Below are positions 8,423 through 16,739 of a DNA stretch of 42,966 bases, one piece after another. The stretch's first letter is position 1. Every line of letters starts with the position of its first letter. A model generated the notes under the pieces. It ran no database searches and had not been told where the DNA came from. It was given only the letters and a program-made list of their open reading frames with translations. The translations under genes and the position numbers were made by a program. Origin of the DNA: Terriglobia bacterium (GTDB taxonomy: Bacteria > Acidobacteriota > Terriglobia > UBA7540); the NCBI GenBank assembly GCA_020072925.1, contig JAIQGA010000043.1, positions 1 to 42,966 of the forward strand, given 5' to 3'.

Positions 8423-10840
8423 GTGGACTCAAAGGTCATTGCCAAGCACGGCGCCCACATTCTTTGCCGATCGGTAGCGGGGCTTCTCCTGCTTGCTTCC
8501 CTAGCCGCACCATCCGGCCTTGTTGGCCAGGATTCAAAGTCCGCCGCTGACTTCGCAATCGGCAATCGTTTCATTGAGCGCGTGTTTCGCGTAGAGGACG
8601 GCCAGGCTTTTACCGTAGCGCTCCAAGGCCGCGGGAAGATCAACGTGACTTCCGGTGAGTTTCAGATCGGGTGCGAATTGGACGGCCACCAAGTAATTCT
8701 GGACGGTCGTCATGCGCACCCGCAGGGTTACACTCGATCGCCGGATGGACGGGAGTTGGTGCTGAGGTGGTCGTCTGAAGACCCGACGCTGGAGATTCGC
8801 GCTTCTTATCGCGCCGAGGAAATCCGACCGTATATTTTCAAATCGCTCGAAGTGACCAATCGCGGAGGGCGCGCCATCCGCGTGCTGAGCGCCACAGTCG
8901 ATGAACTCGAAGTTGAAGGCGGAGTCGAACCCGTGCGGGGCGGCGTGGGCCAGCCCGTGTTGTTGCAGAATGATTTCTTCCTGGGAATCGAGCACCCGGC
9001 GGCGGCCAACGAAATTCTCGGGCGCAGGGTGAGACTCTCGCATTATCCGGAGGTGGAAATCAAGCCCGGCCAGACTTGGGTGAGCGAACGCGCTGTCCTC
9101 GGCGGCGCCACCGGGGCGGATGCGTCCATCGAGGACGCTTTCCGCGAGTATATCCTCGCGGTCACGGGCCGTCGGCCGAAGGCGGCGCCTATCTACTGCG
9201 ATTGGGCCGCGCACGATGAGTTGGGGACGCTGGTCAAGCCGCAGTTGACAGAACAGTTGGTTGATACGCAACTCGACGCGCTCGAATCGCTCGCGACTCA
9301 CGAAGGCGCGCACTTTGACTACTACCTCATGGACGCGTTCTGGTACGACCCGAAAGGCGCCTACCTCGATTTCAAAAAGCCCAACTGGCCCCGCGGCTAC
9401 GAGCCAGCGCTCCGGAGAATGCTCGACCTGGGATTGAAGCCGGGCTTGTGGTTTGACCTGGGCGGCTCAACGCTCGACCTCAAGAACACACCAGGCTGGA
9501 GTGGCCCCGAGCAGCCGTGCCTCGCGGACCCCCCGTTCGCGCAGCTTTTGCAGCGCGCTTTTGAGTATCACATCGAAAAGCATTCACTCGCCATGCTCAA
9601 GTTCGATTTCACGAATCTCTATTGCCAGCATGGAGGTTCGACGCCTTCGCTTGCCATCCTGGAGCGAAATGCCAATGCCTTGCGGACGCTTTGCGCGCGC
9701 GTGCGGCAATTGAATCCGGCCATAGTGATTCGCGCCTACAACACCTTCAGCCTGACCGACATGATGAGCAGTACGAAATACTGGGACGAGGCCTATGCTG
9801 TCTCCCCCTGGTGGCTGCTCTGGTTCGATTCGGTCTATTCCGGCGACCCGCGGCCCTCGGAGCTTCCGTCGGTGACATCCCTGCGCGACTCGGTCGATTG
9901 GTATCAGGACCATGTCTCGCGGGGATATTTCCGGTCCCTGATGCCGGCGCCGACCATCGATGATTGCGGGATCCTGGTGGGCAAGACTTCCACAATCTAT
10001 TACCTGGGCGCCGAGGGTTTCACCGATGCCTGGATCTTGAATGTGCTGCGCGGCGGGATGATGCCAACGTTTTATGGCGATCTGACGCTCCTCACGCCGG
10101 GCGACCGTAAATTCCTCGGCGCAACGTTGCGGTTTCTCCGCGACCACCAACAGCTCATCGCCCGCACGCGCCCGATTCTGGGAGTTCCGGGCAGGGGCGA
10201 AGTCTACGGCTACCTGGCGCACAACAGCGGGCGCGTATTGATCACACTGGTGAATCCCGGCCTGTTCTCGCAGTCCTTCAGCGTTGAGGTCCCGGGTCTG
10301 CCGCCCCCGGCATTTCAGAAGTTGGTCTTCTCCAATGACGCGCAGGCGCGTCAGGAAATGCAGGCTTCAAGCGGAATGCTCACGGGCAAACTAGTGCCGG
10401 GGGAGATTCGTGTGTATGCGCTGGGCGCGACGGCGATGATCAGACCGCTGACGCTTCCCCCGGCTCCCACCCGGCTGTACCATGAAGTGGCGCAGATACC
10501 CGATCCCTTCGGCAAGGATCGAACGGCGGAACTCAAAATCGGGCCCGAACATAAGGGTGAAACGCTTGCGATCATCGTCCGATACTGGAAGGGCGGGGAA
10601 GTCGACCGCGCTTACGACCGGCCGCAAGAGGTTTTGAAACTCACGGGCGAAATTGATTCTCACGCGGTCGCTTTCTTCTCGATTCCTCGCGAGGGGACGG
10701 ATATCTGGTCGCGATGCTCGTGGGCGGTTTTCAAACATCACGTTACGCCCGACGAAGTGAACCATACCTTGAAGTTGAAGTGGACTGGCAATCCGCCTGA
10801 AGGAACGACTTGGACCATCACTGCGCTCTGGCTCCGGTAG
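8423..10840 (+). CDS. Large secreted glycoside-hydrolase-like protein (GH36/clan-D-like TIM barrel)
   Basis: An 805-aa protein with an N-terminal hydrophobic export segment (residues 13-34), an N-terminal beta-sandwich (about 40-240), a central TIM-barrel-like region (about 250-600) and C-terminal beta domains. The barrel has FDYYLMDAFWYD, LGLKPGLWFDLGG and MLKFDF; the Asp of KFDF (D395) sits where clan-D alpha-galactosidases keep their nucleophile. D513/D514 in APTIDDCG is a possible acid/base site, which is inference. Start is GTG 8423 with GGGGAG eight bases upstream. Family and substrate are uncertain; it may act on plant or microbial alpha-linked sugars in the periplasm or outside the cell. 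No transporter or sugar regulator lies beside it. Confidence 0.65.
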   Translation: MDSKVIAKHGAHILCRSVAGLLLLASLAAPSGLVGQDSKSAADFAIGNRFIERVFRVEDGQAFTVALQGRGKINVTSGEFQIGCELDGHQVILDGRHAHPQGYTRSPDGRELVLRWSSEDPTLEIRASYRAEEIRPYIFKSLEVTNRGGRAIRVLSATVDELEVEGGVEPVRGGVGQPVLLQNDFFLGIEHPAAANEILGRRVRLSHYPEVEIKPGQTWVSERAVLGGATGADASIEDAFREYILAVTGRRPKAAPIYCDWAAHDELGTLVKPQLTEQLVDTQLDALESLATHEGAHFDYYLMDAFWYDPKGAYLDFKKPNWPRGYEPALRRMLDLGLKPGLWFDLGGSTLDLKNTPGWSGPEQPCLADPPFAQLLQRAFEYHIEKHSLAMLKFDFTNLYCQHGGSTPSLAILERNANALRTLCARVRQLNPAIVIRAYNTFSLTDMMSSTKYWDEAYAVSPWWLLWFDSVYSGDPRPSELPSVTSLRDSVDWYQDHVSRGYFRSLMPAPTIDDCGILVGKTSTIYYLGAEGFTDAWILNVLRGGMMPTFYGDLTLLTPGDRKFLGATLRFLRDHQQLIARTRPILGVPGRGEVYGYLAHNSGRVLITLVNPGLFSQSFSVEVPGLPPPAFQKLVFSNDAQARQEMQASSGMLTGKLVPGEIRVYALGATAMIRPLTLPPAPTRLYHEVAQIPDPFGKDRTAELKIGPEHKGETLAIIVRYWKGGEVDRAYDRPQEVLKLTGEIDSHAVAFFSIPREGTDIWSRCSWAVFKHHVTPDEVNHTLKLKWTGNPPEGTTWTITALWLR

Positions 10841-10895
10841 CAGAATGCTGAACCGATGAGAATCCGCCCGAGAGACCGCTTCAGAGAGGTGAATT

Positions 10896-11891
10896 ATGAA
10901 AAAGATAATCGTCACGCTGGCGTTGCTCGCGTGGATGATGCCCGCTTCCAGCCGAGCGCAGCAAAGCGAGCCGTTGCGCTTGGTGGCGACAATCTCCCTC
11001 GACAATGTCCAAGGCCGCATCGACCACTTTAGCGCGGATCTCGAAGGCGGCAGGCTCTTCATGTCGGCATTGGGCAACAATACCGTGGAAGTTTTCGACC
11101 TGCGCACCGGCAAGAGAATTCACACGGTTCCCGGATTACACGAGCCGCAAGGCGTTTACTACGTTCCGGAAGTCAACAAGCTTTTCGTGGCGAACGGAGA
11201 AGGCGGGAGCGTCGAAATCTTTGACGGCTCTTCCTTCAAGTTGCTCGGCGAAGTGAAATTCTCCGACGACGCGGACAACCTTCGCTACGATTCCGCCGCC
11301 CGCCAGATCTATGTTGGTTATGGCGAAGGCGGGTTGGGAATCATTGACGCCGCGAGGAATCAACTTCTCCACGACATCAAGTTGGAAGGGCATCCGGAAT
11401 CGTTTCAGTTGGAGAAATCCGGCCCGCGGATTTTCATCAATATTCCCAACGCCCGAGAAATCGCGGTCGTGGACCGTGTGAAGCGCGCGGTCGTCGGGCG
11501 GTGGCCCATGGATGGCGATCGAGCGAACTTCCCGATGGCTCTCGATGAGCCGGGAAAACGGCTCTTCATTGTGTGCCGTCATCCCGCGGCGATGATGGTC
11601 CTAGATACCTCCTCGGGAAGGCTCGTGAGCACCTTGCCCTGCGTGGGCGATGCTGATGATGTTTGGTACGACGCAGTTCTCAAACAGATTTATATATCAG
11701 GCGGGGAGGGTTTCCTCAGCGTAATTGCGCAGCAAAACGCCAACCATTACGAGGCCCTGGCGAAAATACCAACTGCACCGGGCGCGCGGACATCGTTTTT
11801 CGCGCCTCAATTGCACCGTTTGTATCTGGCGGTGCCGCGCCGGGGAACTCAAAGCGCCCAACTCCGAGTGTACGAAGTGCAAACCAGGTAA
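10896..11891 (+). CDS. Exported YVTN/YncE-type beta-propeller protein
   Basis: A 331-aa protein with a signal peptide (KKIIVTLALLAWMMPASSRAQ). The rest is a repetitive beta-propeller: successive blades such as LFMSALGNNTVEVFDLRTGKRI, KLFVANGEGGSVEIFDGSS, QIYVGYGEGGLGIID, RIFINIPNAREIAVVD, RLFIVCRHPAAMMVLD and QIYISGGEGFLSVI, about 40-45 residues each and six or seven in all. Such propellers act as binding scaffolds; no catalytic residues can be identified. AGAGAGGTG lies just upstream of ATG 10896. It follows the glycosidase-like gene by 55 bp on the same strand and may be co-transcribed with it. Confidence 0.82.
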   Translation: MKKIIVTLALLAWMMPASSRAQQSEPLRLVATISLDNVQGRIDHFSADLEGGRLFMSALGNNTVEVFDLRTGKRIHTVPGLHEPQGVYYVPEVNKLFVANGEGGSVEIFDGSSFKLLGEVKFSDDADNLRYDSAARQIYVGYGEGGLGIIDAARNQLLHDIKLEGHPESFQLEKSGPRIFINIPNAREIAVVDRVKRAVVGRWPMDGDRANFPMALDEPGKRLFIVCRHPAAMMVLDTSSGRLVSTLPCVGDADDVWYDAVLKQIYISGGEGFLSVIAQQNANHYEALAKIPTAPGARTSFFAPQLHRLYLAVPRRGTQSAQLRVYEVQTR

Positions 11892-11975
11892 GATCAGGGG
11901 CGGTGCCCCACACTTTGCGGCGCCGGTTTTCTACGAAGGGTCAGGCGCGTTAATCAGGATTGAACTGGAGAGTTC

Positions 11976-12797
11976 TTACCGGAGATACTCTACGCCGTAG
12001 TAACGCCCGTTTGCCGCCGGCTGACTCCACACGATCTTGCCCTTGGTTTCAACGGGGACGGAGCTCGCGGCGAACGGCAGAATGATGAAGATTTCATCCG
12101 CGATGTTGAACAGCTTCGTGCTGAAGTAGCACAACCCCAATTTGGAGACATCGCGGGTCTGCGCCACATCGATGACACCCCAGGTGTTCCGCACGCGGAC
12201 GCGCATTACGAGCTTTATCCGTTTGGCGCGCCGCTTCTCGCCCTGGGGGGGAGCGGCCTTGCGTTCGATTTCGATCTGCGGAAGGTTGGTCTGCTCGCTG
12301 GGTCGCCAGCGCGTGGTTTCATTGCAGCGGGTGCAGTGGCGAGAAAGCATTCCGACCGCGAGCAATACGTCGTACTCGATCGAGGAGAGGGTGCTCTGCA
12401 CCACCCGCTGGCATCCGCCGCACTCGACGAGCGCCTTGGGCTGTAGTTCCTCCGACGGTGTTGAAAACTCGATGCCCCAGATTTTGCCGTCCGGATTAGA
12501 GGCTTCGACGCCCCATTCGCTGCGGTCGCCCAGCGATCGCCCGAACGAGCCCACGACGCGGAATTCCTCCTCGATGCCGGTCCGCTTGTTAAGAATCAAG
12601 ATGACATCGTCAAGCAGCAGCGAGTGCGTCACCGTGATGCGCGCCCCCTGCCGATTGAAGCTCACCGTAACCGTGTCTTCCGCGAAGGCGACGCCGTTGG
12701 CGTCGTTGGCGATGATGCGGATCGGGACCGGAGCGAGGACGCGGTCCGTCCGCCGGCGATTCAGTTCGACATCAGTTGGAGGCTCTTGACCTGGCAT
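11976..12797 (-). CDS. PilZ - zinc ribbon-like - PilZ protein (candidate c-di-GMP receptor)
   Basis: A 273-aa cytoplasmic protein. Residues 14-113 form a first PilZ-like domain with RRTDR (15-19), but its second motif is degenerate (SFNRQGARI). Residues 126-158 carry two CxxC pairs (C126/C129 and C155/C158), which suggests a zinc knuckle. Residues 188-273 form a second PilZ domain with both halves of the c-di-GMP signature, RRAKR (189-193) and DVSKLG (216-221). PilZ proteins bind c-di-GMP and control motility, polysaccharide or secretion. The downstream target is unknown and no GGDEF/EAL gene is present in the window. The weak site GAAAG precedes ATG 12797. Confidence 0.82.
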   Translation of the reverse strand: MPGQEPPTDVELNRRRTDRVLAPVPIRIIANDANGVAFAEDTVTVSFNRQGARITVTHSLLLDDVILILNKRTGIEEEFRVVGSFGRSLGDRSEWGVEASNPDGKIWGIEFSTPSEELQPKALVECGGCQRVVQSTLSSIEYDVLLAVGMLSRHCTRCNETTRWRPSEQTNLPQIEIERKAAPPQGEKRRAKRIKLVMRVRVRNTWGVIDVAQTRDVSKLGLCYFSTKLFNIADEIFIILPFAASSVPVETKGKIVWSQPAANGRYYGVEYLR

Positions 12798-12814
12798 ACT
12801 TTCAACGAATCCTC

Positions 12815-12909
12815 ACGAATGATGAATGCTGAATTATGAATGCTGAACTGAGAAATGCCCGCATCGCAACCGCGTTTCGCTCGTTCCTCATTCACAGCTC
12901 ATCATTCGT
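12815..12909. repeat. Word-repeat inverted element, TGAAT/TGATGAA type
   Basis: The left arm is a chain of short words (cgaatgatgaatgctgaat, then tatgaatgctgaactgag). After about 35 bp of ordinary sequence, the right arm (attcacagctcatcattcg) is its imperfect reverse complement. It lies upstream of the PilZ gene and downstream of the HAD gene. Similar words occur at 14722-14822 and 26661-26880. Confidence 0.7.
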
Positions 12910-12993
12910 CCTTTTCATGGGGCCGACCCAATTGAAGGTCAATCCCTACATTAACCGTTAGCGATCCAGGCAACTGGCGCCAAGCTTTCACTA

Positions 12994-13719
12994 TCATACC
13001 GAATTATTGCGGAACGCGTCGGCGACTCTTGCCAGGTCCACCTCGGCGAATTGGCGGTGGACCCATTCGGCGTGCTGAAGTTCTTCGACGGAACGGCTAT
13101 GTGGGAGCGCCAGGCATTTCATGCCCGCGGCGTGCGCCGCCACGACGCCGAGAGGGGCGTCCTCGATGGCCAGGCACTCGCGCGCTTCCAAGGGCTGGTT
13201 GTGAAACGTCGAGAGATGCTGCAGGCGTGCGAGGGCCAGCCGATAGACTTCAGGGTCAGGTTTCGAACGCGCGCAATCGTCGGCGGTGGCGAGCACAGTG
13301 AATTGCTCTTTCAGACCCAGCTTCGCCAGCAAGTGCTCGATTTCCTCGCGCAGGCTGCCACTCGCAATCGCCAGGGGATATTGACGCGCCGCATGCCGCA
13401 CGAAGTCCACCGCTCCGGCCATAGGCGGCAAGCCGTCGCGAATGATCTGCTGATAGGTGCGAGCCTTCCACGCCACGAGCTCGTCGCGCCGCTTGCCATC
13501 GATAGCCCGGCCATGACTGCGATACAGGTGCTCGATGATACCGCGATCGTCCAGTGCGAGGTAATCCTGGTAATACTCCTCCGGGGTGATGGTCCAGCCC
13601 TCGCGTTGGGCCATCTCCTGGGTAAGTCTCAGGATGATTGGCTCGCTATCCACGAGGATGCCGTCGAAGTCGAAAATGATGGCGCGTAACAATGTGGGCG
13701 AGTTCCGGGAAAAGTTCAT
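12994..13719 (-). CDS. HAD-superfamily phosphatase (beta-phosphoglucomutase-like)
   Basis: A 241-aa cytoplasmic HAD hydrolase. Motif I is DFDGILVDSEP (Asp nucleophile and general acid, residues about 17-27), motif II is in LAIASGS, and motifs III/IV are in ARSKPDPEVYRLAL and CLAIEDAPLGVVAAHAAGM. The alpha-helical cap lies between residues about 30 and 100. Family members dephosphorylate small sugar phosphates or similar metabolites, or isomerise glucose phosphates; the substrate cannot be predicted. A second, diverged member lies at 22244-22936. The reading frame starts directly before the LLRAIIFDFDG strand, so ATG 13719 is a fitting start. Confidence 0.87.
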   Translation of the reverse strand: MNFSRNSPTLLRAIIFDFDGILVDSEPIILRLTQEMAQREGWTITPEEYYQDYLALDDRGIIEHLYRSHGRAIDGKRRDELVAWKARTYQQIIRDGLPPMAGAVDFVRHAARQYPLAIASGSLREEIEHLLAKLGLKEQFTVLATADDCARSKPDPEVYRLALARLQHLSTFHNQPLEARECLAIEDAPLGVVAAHAAGMKCLALPHSRSVEELQHAEWVHRQFAEVDLARVADAFRNNSV

Positions 13720-13727
13720 TTGTCGCG

Positions 13728-13752
13728 CGTCACCCGCTAAGGATGACGCGAG
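13728..13752. repeat. REP-like hairpin with GCT(T/A)AGGATGAC core
   Basis: The sequence tcgcgcgtca, a short loop and tgacgcgaga can pair. The loop and 3' arm contain CGCTAAGGATGAC. A related core, CGCTTAGGATGAC, occurs at 18406-18419, so the two look like members of one short dispersed family. This copy lies just upstream of the HAD gene (minus strand). Confidence 0.5.
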
Positions 13753-13804
13753 AGCCTGAATCCTTTATAGGTTCTCCTCCAGGCATCCTGCCGGGGCTTG
13801 ACGC

Positions 13805-13832
13805 GTATCAAGCGCCAACGGCGCTATGATAC
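13805..13832. promoter_or_regulatory. Near-perfect inverted repeat upstream of ccdA
   Basis: GTATCAAGCGCC, then AAC, then GGCGCTATGATAC: arms GTATCA/TGATAC and GCGCC/GGCGC with a one- or two-base offset between them. A TTGACG hexamer overlaps the left end (13799-13804) and TATGAT (13825-13830) lies in the right arm, but the spacing between them (about 20 bp) is long for a standard promoter. It could be an operator or an RNA hairpin in the 250-bp gap before ccdA. Confidence 0.4.
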
Positions 13833-13971
13833 ACTTGCAGAAGGGAGCCCGGCAAGGAACGACCTGGGGTCTCGGCGGACGTGGTCGGACCGGGTCGACG
13901 TGACCGCTGGAGAACTTGGTGCATCCAAATACTAGTGCAAGAGATCCCGGCAGTCCGGGCGTGCTCGCTTT

Positions 13972-14697
13972 ATGACGCATCAACTTAGCATCCCGATCGC
14001 TTTTCTGGCCGGCGTGGTTTCCTTCTTGTCGCCATGTGTGTTGCCGCTCGTGCCAGGATACATTTCCATGCTTTCGGGAGCCTCCATCGAGGAACTCAAG
14101 GCGGGCGCCAGCGCGGCTCTGCTGCAGCGAATTCTCCGTAACTCCCTGGCATTTATCGTTGGCTTCTCGGTGGTGTTCATCATTTTGGGAGCTTCAGCGT
14201 CCGCAGTGGGGACATTCCTGCGACATCACCGGACCGAGTTCAACATCGTTGCGGGCATCGTCATTGTCGTCTTCGGACTGCACTTGACCGGCTTGATCAA
14301 GATACCGTTTCTTTATCGTGAGGCGAGGCTCAACACCGGCGCGCCACGGCGAGGTCTGGGGGGAGCCTTTTTGCTGGGATTCGCTTTTGCATTTGGCTGG
14401 ACGCCGTGCATTGGGCCTATCCTGACGGCGATCTTGGCGCTGGCGGCGGAGCGCGAGACGCTGTTCCAGGGAATGTTTCTCCTGGCGGTGTATTCGGCGG
14501 GATTGGCCATTCCGTTCCTGCTCACCAGTCTCGGGCTGGGGCAGTTTCTCAAGGTCTATGCTGGTTTCCGAAAACACCTACAGGCCGTGGAAATCGCTTC
14601 CGGAGTGCTCTTGATCGCGCTGGGCGTGCTGATGGCGTTCAACAAGTTCACGATGATCTCCGGGTATTTTTCGTTCTTGAACAGGTTCACGCTGTGA
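13972..14697 (+). CDS. ccdA: Cytochrome c biogenesis / thiol:disulfide transmembrane protein CcdA
   Basis: A 241-aa integral membrane protein of the DsbD/CcdA family, with about six membrane segments. One redox Cys is visible in FLSPCVLPLVPG (residues about 20-31) and the second in GWTPCIGPILT (about 143-153). CcdA carries electrons from cytoplasmic thioredoxin across the membrane to extracytoplasmic thioredoxin-like partners. The next genes encode a TlpA-like thioredoxin and a DsbD-alpha-like domain, which are plausible partners: DsbD's three parts seem to be split over separate genes. The 250-bp upstream gap carries an inverted repeat at 13805-13832. No strong ribosome site precedes ATG 13972. 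Confidence 0.92.
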   Translation: MTHQLSIPIAFLAGVVSFLSPCVLPLVPGYISMLSGASIEELKAGASAALLQRILRNSLAFIVGFSVVFIILGASASAVGTFLRHHRTEFNIVAGIVIVVFGLHLTGLIKIPFLYREARLNTGAPRRGLGGAFLLGFAFAFGWTPCIGPILTAILALAAERETLFQGMFLLAVYSAGLAIPFLLTSLGLGQFLKVYAGFRKHLQAVEIASGVLLIALGVLMAFNKFTMISGYFSFLNRFTL

Positions 14698-14721
14698 CAC
14701 CGGTGGCGAGTGCGGGGTAGC

Positions 14722-14822
14722 AGTTTTGAATTATGAATTCTGAATTTTGAACAGGGAAGTGCCTGATGAATCCGACAGGAGTTTGTCAATTCGCAATTCA
14801 AAATTCATAATTCAGAATTTGT
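14722..14822. repeat. Word-repeat inverted element, GAATTATGAATTCTGAA type
   Basis: The left arm contains gaattatgaattctgaat and continues tttgaac. The right arm (caattcaaaattcataattc and following bases) is its reverse complement in altered word order. About 35 bp of ordinary sequence separates the arms. It lies 25 bp after the ccdA stop and 35 bp before lgt. An RNA copy could form a long AU-rich hairpin inside the operon. Confidence 0.75.
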
Positions 14823-14857
14823 CAGACCCCCGCCGCCCCCAGGTTTGAGGATAACTC

Positions 14858-15745
14858 TTGCATCCTATCCTATTCCATATTGGCACGTTTCGCTTGCCGA
14901 CCTACGGCACGCTGCTGGTGACGGCGATTCTGGCGGCGGTGTATACGGTGATGCGGTTGGGGCGTCGCGAGGGACTGGACGCGGGCAGGCTTCTGGATCT
15001 CAGCACGTGGGTGCTGATAGTGGCCCTGGTCGGCGCCAAAGTCCTGATGGTCATCAGTGATTGGAGCGATTACGGCAGCCTGAGCCGCATTTTCAGCATG
15101 GATACTCTGATGGCAGGGGGCGTCTTCTACGGCGGTTTCCTGGCGGCGGTGTTCTTTGCGGTCTGGTACATTCGCGCGCATGGGATGTCGTTTTGGAAAG
15201 TCGCCGACGTTTTTTCGCCGGCCATCGCTTTGGGGCAGAGCATCGGACGCTGGGGATGCTTCGCGGGCGGCTGCGATTATGGAAAGCCGACCCAATCCTG
15301 GCTCGGCGTTGTGTTCACCAATCCCTATGCCCACGAAATCGCGGGTGTGCCGCTCGGAGTGAGGTTGTATCCGACGCAACTCCTCGAATCCCTGGCCACC
15401 CTGACGATTTTTGGCATGCTGCTTTGGCGGTACCGCAAGAAGTCTGAGGACGGCGAGATTTTTGTGTTGTATCTTGGACTGTACGCCATCGCGCGCTTTT
15501 TTCTCGAGTTTCTACGGGGCGACGAAGACCGCGGATTTGTATTCAACCATCTTCTCTCGACCTCGCAGTTCATTGGTATTCTTGCTTTGTTGACGGCAGT
15601 GGGCCTGGCGATCTATCGTCGCCGCCATCCGAGCGAGGTCCCCGCCCGTGCCGGGAAAGCGTTGAATGCCCGCCGGAAGCCCAAGGCAGAAGCGGAGATC
15701 GCGGTGCCCGCCACGGCGTCCAACGCAAAACGCGCACGGCACTGA
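14858..15745 (+). CDS. lgt: Phosphatidylglycerol-prolipoprotein diacylglyceryl transferase
   Basis: Lgt is an inner-membrane enzyme that adds diacylglycerol from phosphatidylglycerol to the lipobox Cys of prolipoproteins, the first step of lipoprotein maturation. The 295-aa protein starts HPILFHIGTFRLPTYG, a family hallmark containing a conserved His, and has several membrane segments, the catalytic signature GQSIGRWGCFAGGCDYG (about residues 126-142) and ARFFLEFLRGDEDRG (about 211-225). Start is TTG 14858 with GAGG about 8 bases upstream. The C-terminal 35 residues are a basic, Ala-rich tail beyond the usual end. It lies between ccdA and the TlpA-like gene, on the same strand. Confidence 0.95.
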   Translation: MHPILFHIGTFRLPTYGTLLVTAILAAVYTVMRLGRREGLDAGRLLDLSTWVLIVALVGAKVLMVISDWSDYGSLSRIFSMDTLMAGGVFYGGFLAAVFFAVWYIRAHGMSFWKVADVFSPAIALGQSIGRWGCFAGGCDYGKPTQSWLGVVFTNPYAHEIAGVPLGVRLYPTQLLESLATLTIFGMLLWRYRKKSEDGEIFVLYLGLYAIARFFLEFLRGDEDRGFVFNHLLSTSQFIGILALLTAVGLAIYRRRHPSEVPARAGKALNARRKPKAEAEIAVPATASNAKRARH

Positions 15746-15763
15746 AAATGAAGGCGGGCAAGA

Positions 15764-16672
15764 ATGATCGAGGAACGTAAGGAGGCAAGTTTGGAGAATA
15801 ATGAAATACCCACTAACGCGGAGAGTCCTCCCCCGCCCAAGAAGGCAAGTGCTGCCAAATTGCTGGCGGGGGCAGCGCTGGCCGTGGCGTTCGTAGTCGG
15901 GATCTATTATGTGAACCTGCTGTGGATTGCTCCGGCGGTGATGAGCCAGACTCAGGCGAAGGGGTCGGCCCAGCATCCCCTCGCTCCGGATTTCACCCTC
16001 ACGGATATTTCCGGGAAAAGATTTAATTTGAGCGATTATCGGGGCAAAGTGGTGATGCTGGACTTCTGGGCCACGTGGTGCGGGCCTTGCCGGATTGAAA
16101 TCCCCGGCTTCATCGCCCTGCAGAACCGCTACGGCAACGAGGGCCTCGCCGTGATCGGCATTTCCATGGACGATGGCCCGCAGCCAGTGGTGGAATTCTA
16201 CAAACAGTTTCGGATGAACTACCCGGTGGCGATGGGCAGCGAGAAGCTCGGCGAACTGTACGGCGGCATTATCGGCCTGCCCACCACGTTCCTGATTGGC
16301 CGCGACGGGCGCATTTACGCGAAACACGAGGGCGCTACGGATATCGCGGTCTTCGAGGACGAAATTAAGCAGTTGCTGGGCGAGAATTCCACGGCTGAGT
16401 CCACCAACTTCAAGCAGGTCGGTCAGATGGTCTCGAATGACAAAATCGAGCTGGGTAATCCCGCAGAGATCAATTCGGAGGTGCCCGGTGTAGATATCTC
16501 CAAGCTGACCGCCGCACAGAAGACCACATTCGAAAAGCACCTGGAGGGAATCCAGTGCACGTGCGGCTGCAACTACAACCTGCTGAAATGCCGCCAGGTG
16601 GATCGGGCGTGCGGAGTCAGCCGCAGAATGGCGCGTGACGAGTTGGCCAAGTTCTTGAAGACCCACGTCTAG
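15764..16672 (+). CDS. Membrane-anchored TlpA-like thioredoxin with C-terminal CxCGC domain
   Basis: A 302-aa protein: a cytoplasmic tail rich in Pro and Lys, one membrane anchor (residues about 32-58), a TlpA/ResA-type thioredoxin domain (about 72-208) with active site WCGPC (105-109) and the cis-Pro loop GLPTTFLIG, and a C-terminal Cys-rich domain (about 245-302) with C265, C267, C269, C276 and C283. The thioredoxin part probably reduces exported thiols with electrons from CcdA. The CxCGC domain resembles part of the protein at 17248-17685 and may bind metal or act in thiol exchange, which is inference. It follows lgt by 18 bp. The stop is TAG at 16670-16672. Confidence 0.88.
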   Translation: MIEERKEASLENNEIPTNAESPPPPKKASAAKLLAGAALAVAFVVGIYYVNLLWIAPAVMSQTQAKGSAQHPLAPDFTLTDISGKRFNLSDYRGKVVMLDFWATWCGPCRIEIPGFIALQNRYGNEGLAVIGISMDDGPQPVVEFYKQFRMNYPVAMGSEKLGELYGGIIGLPTTFLIGRDGRIYAKHEGATDIAVFEDEIKQLLGENSTAESTNFKQVGQMVSNDKIELGNPAEINSEVPGVDISKLTAAQKTTFEKHLEGIQCTCGCNYNLLKCRQVDRACGVSRRMARDELAKFLKTHV

Positions 16673-16739
16673 AATCATTTCCCTTAACTTGAACGGGTCA
16701 GGTTGGGCTTCGGGAGATCACACCCAAGGAGTATAGAAT

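Noticed and set aside
13833-13971. Riboswitch upstream of ccdA
   Set aside because: Several GC-rich hairpins can be drawn, but none matches a riboswitch class I recognise.
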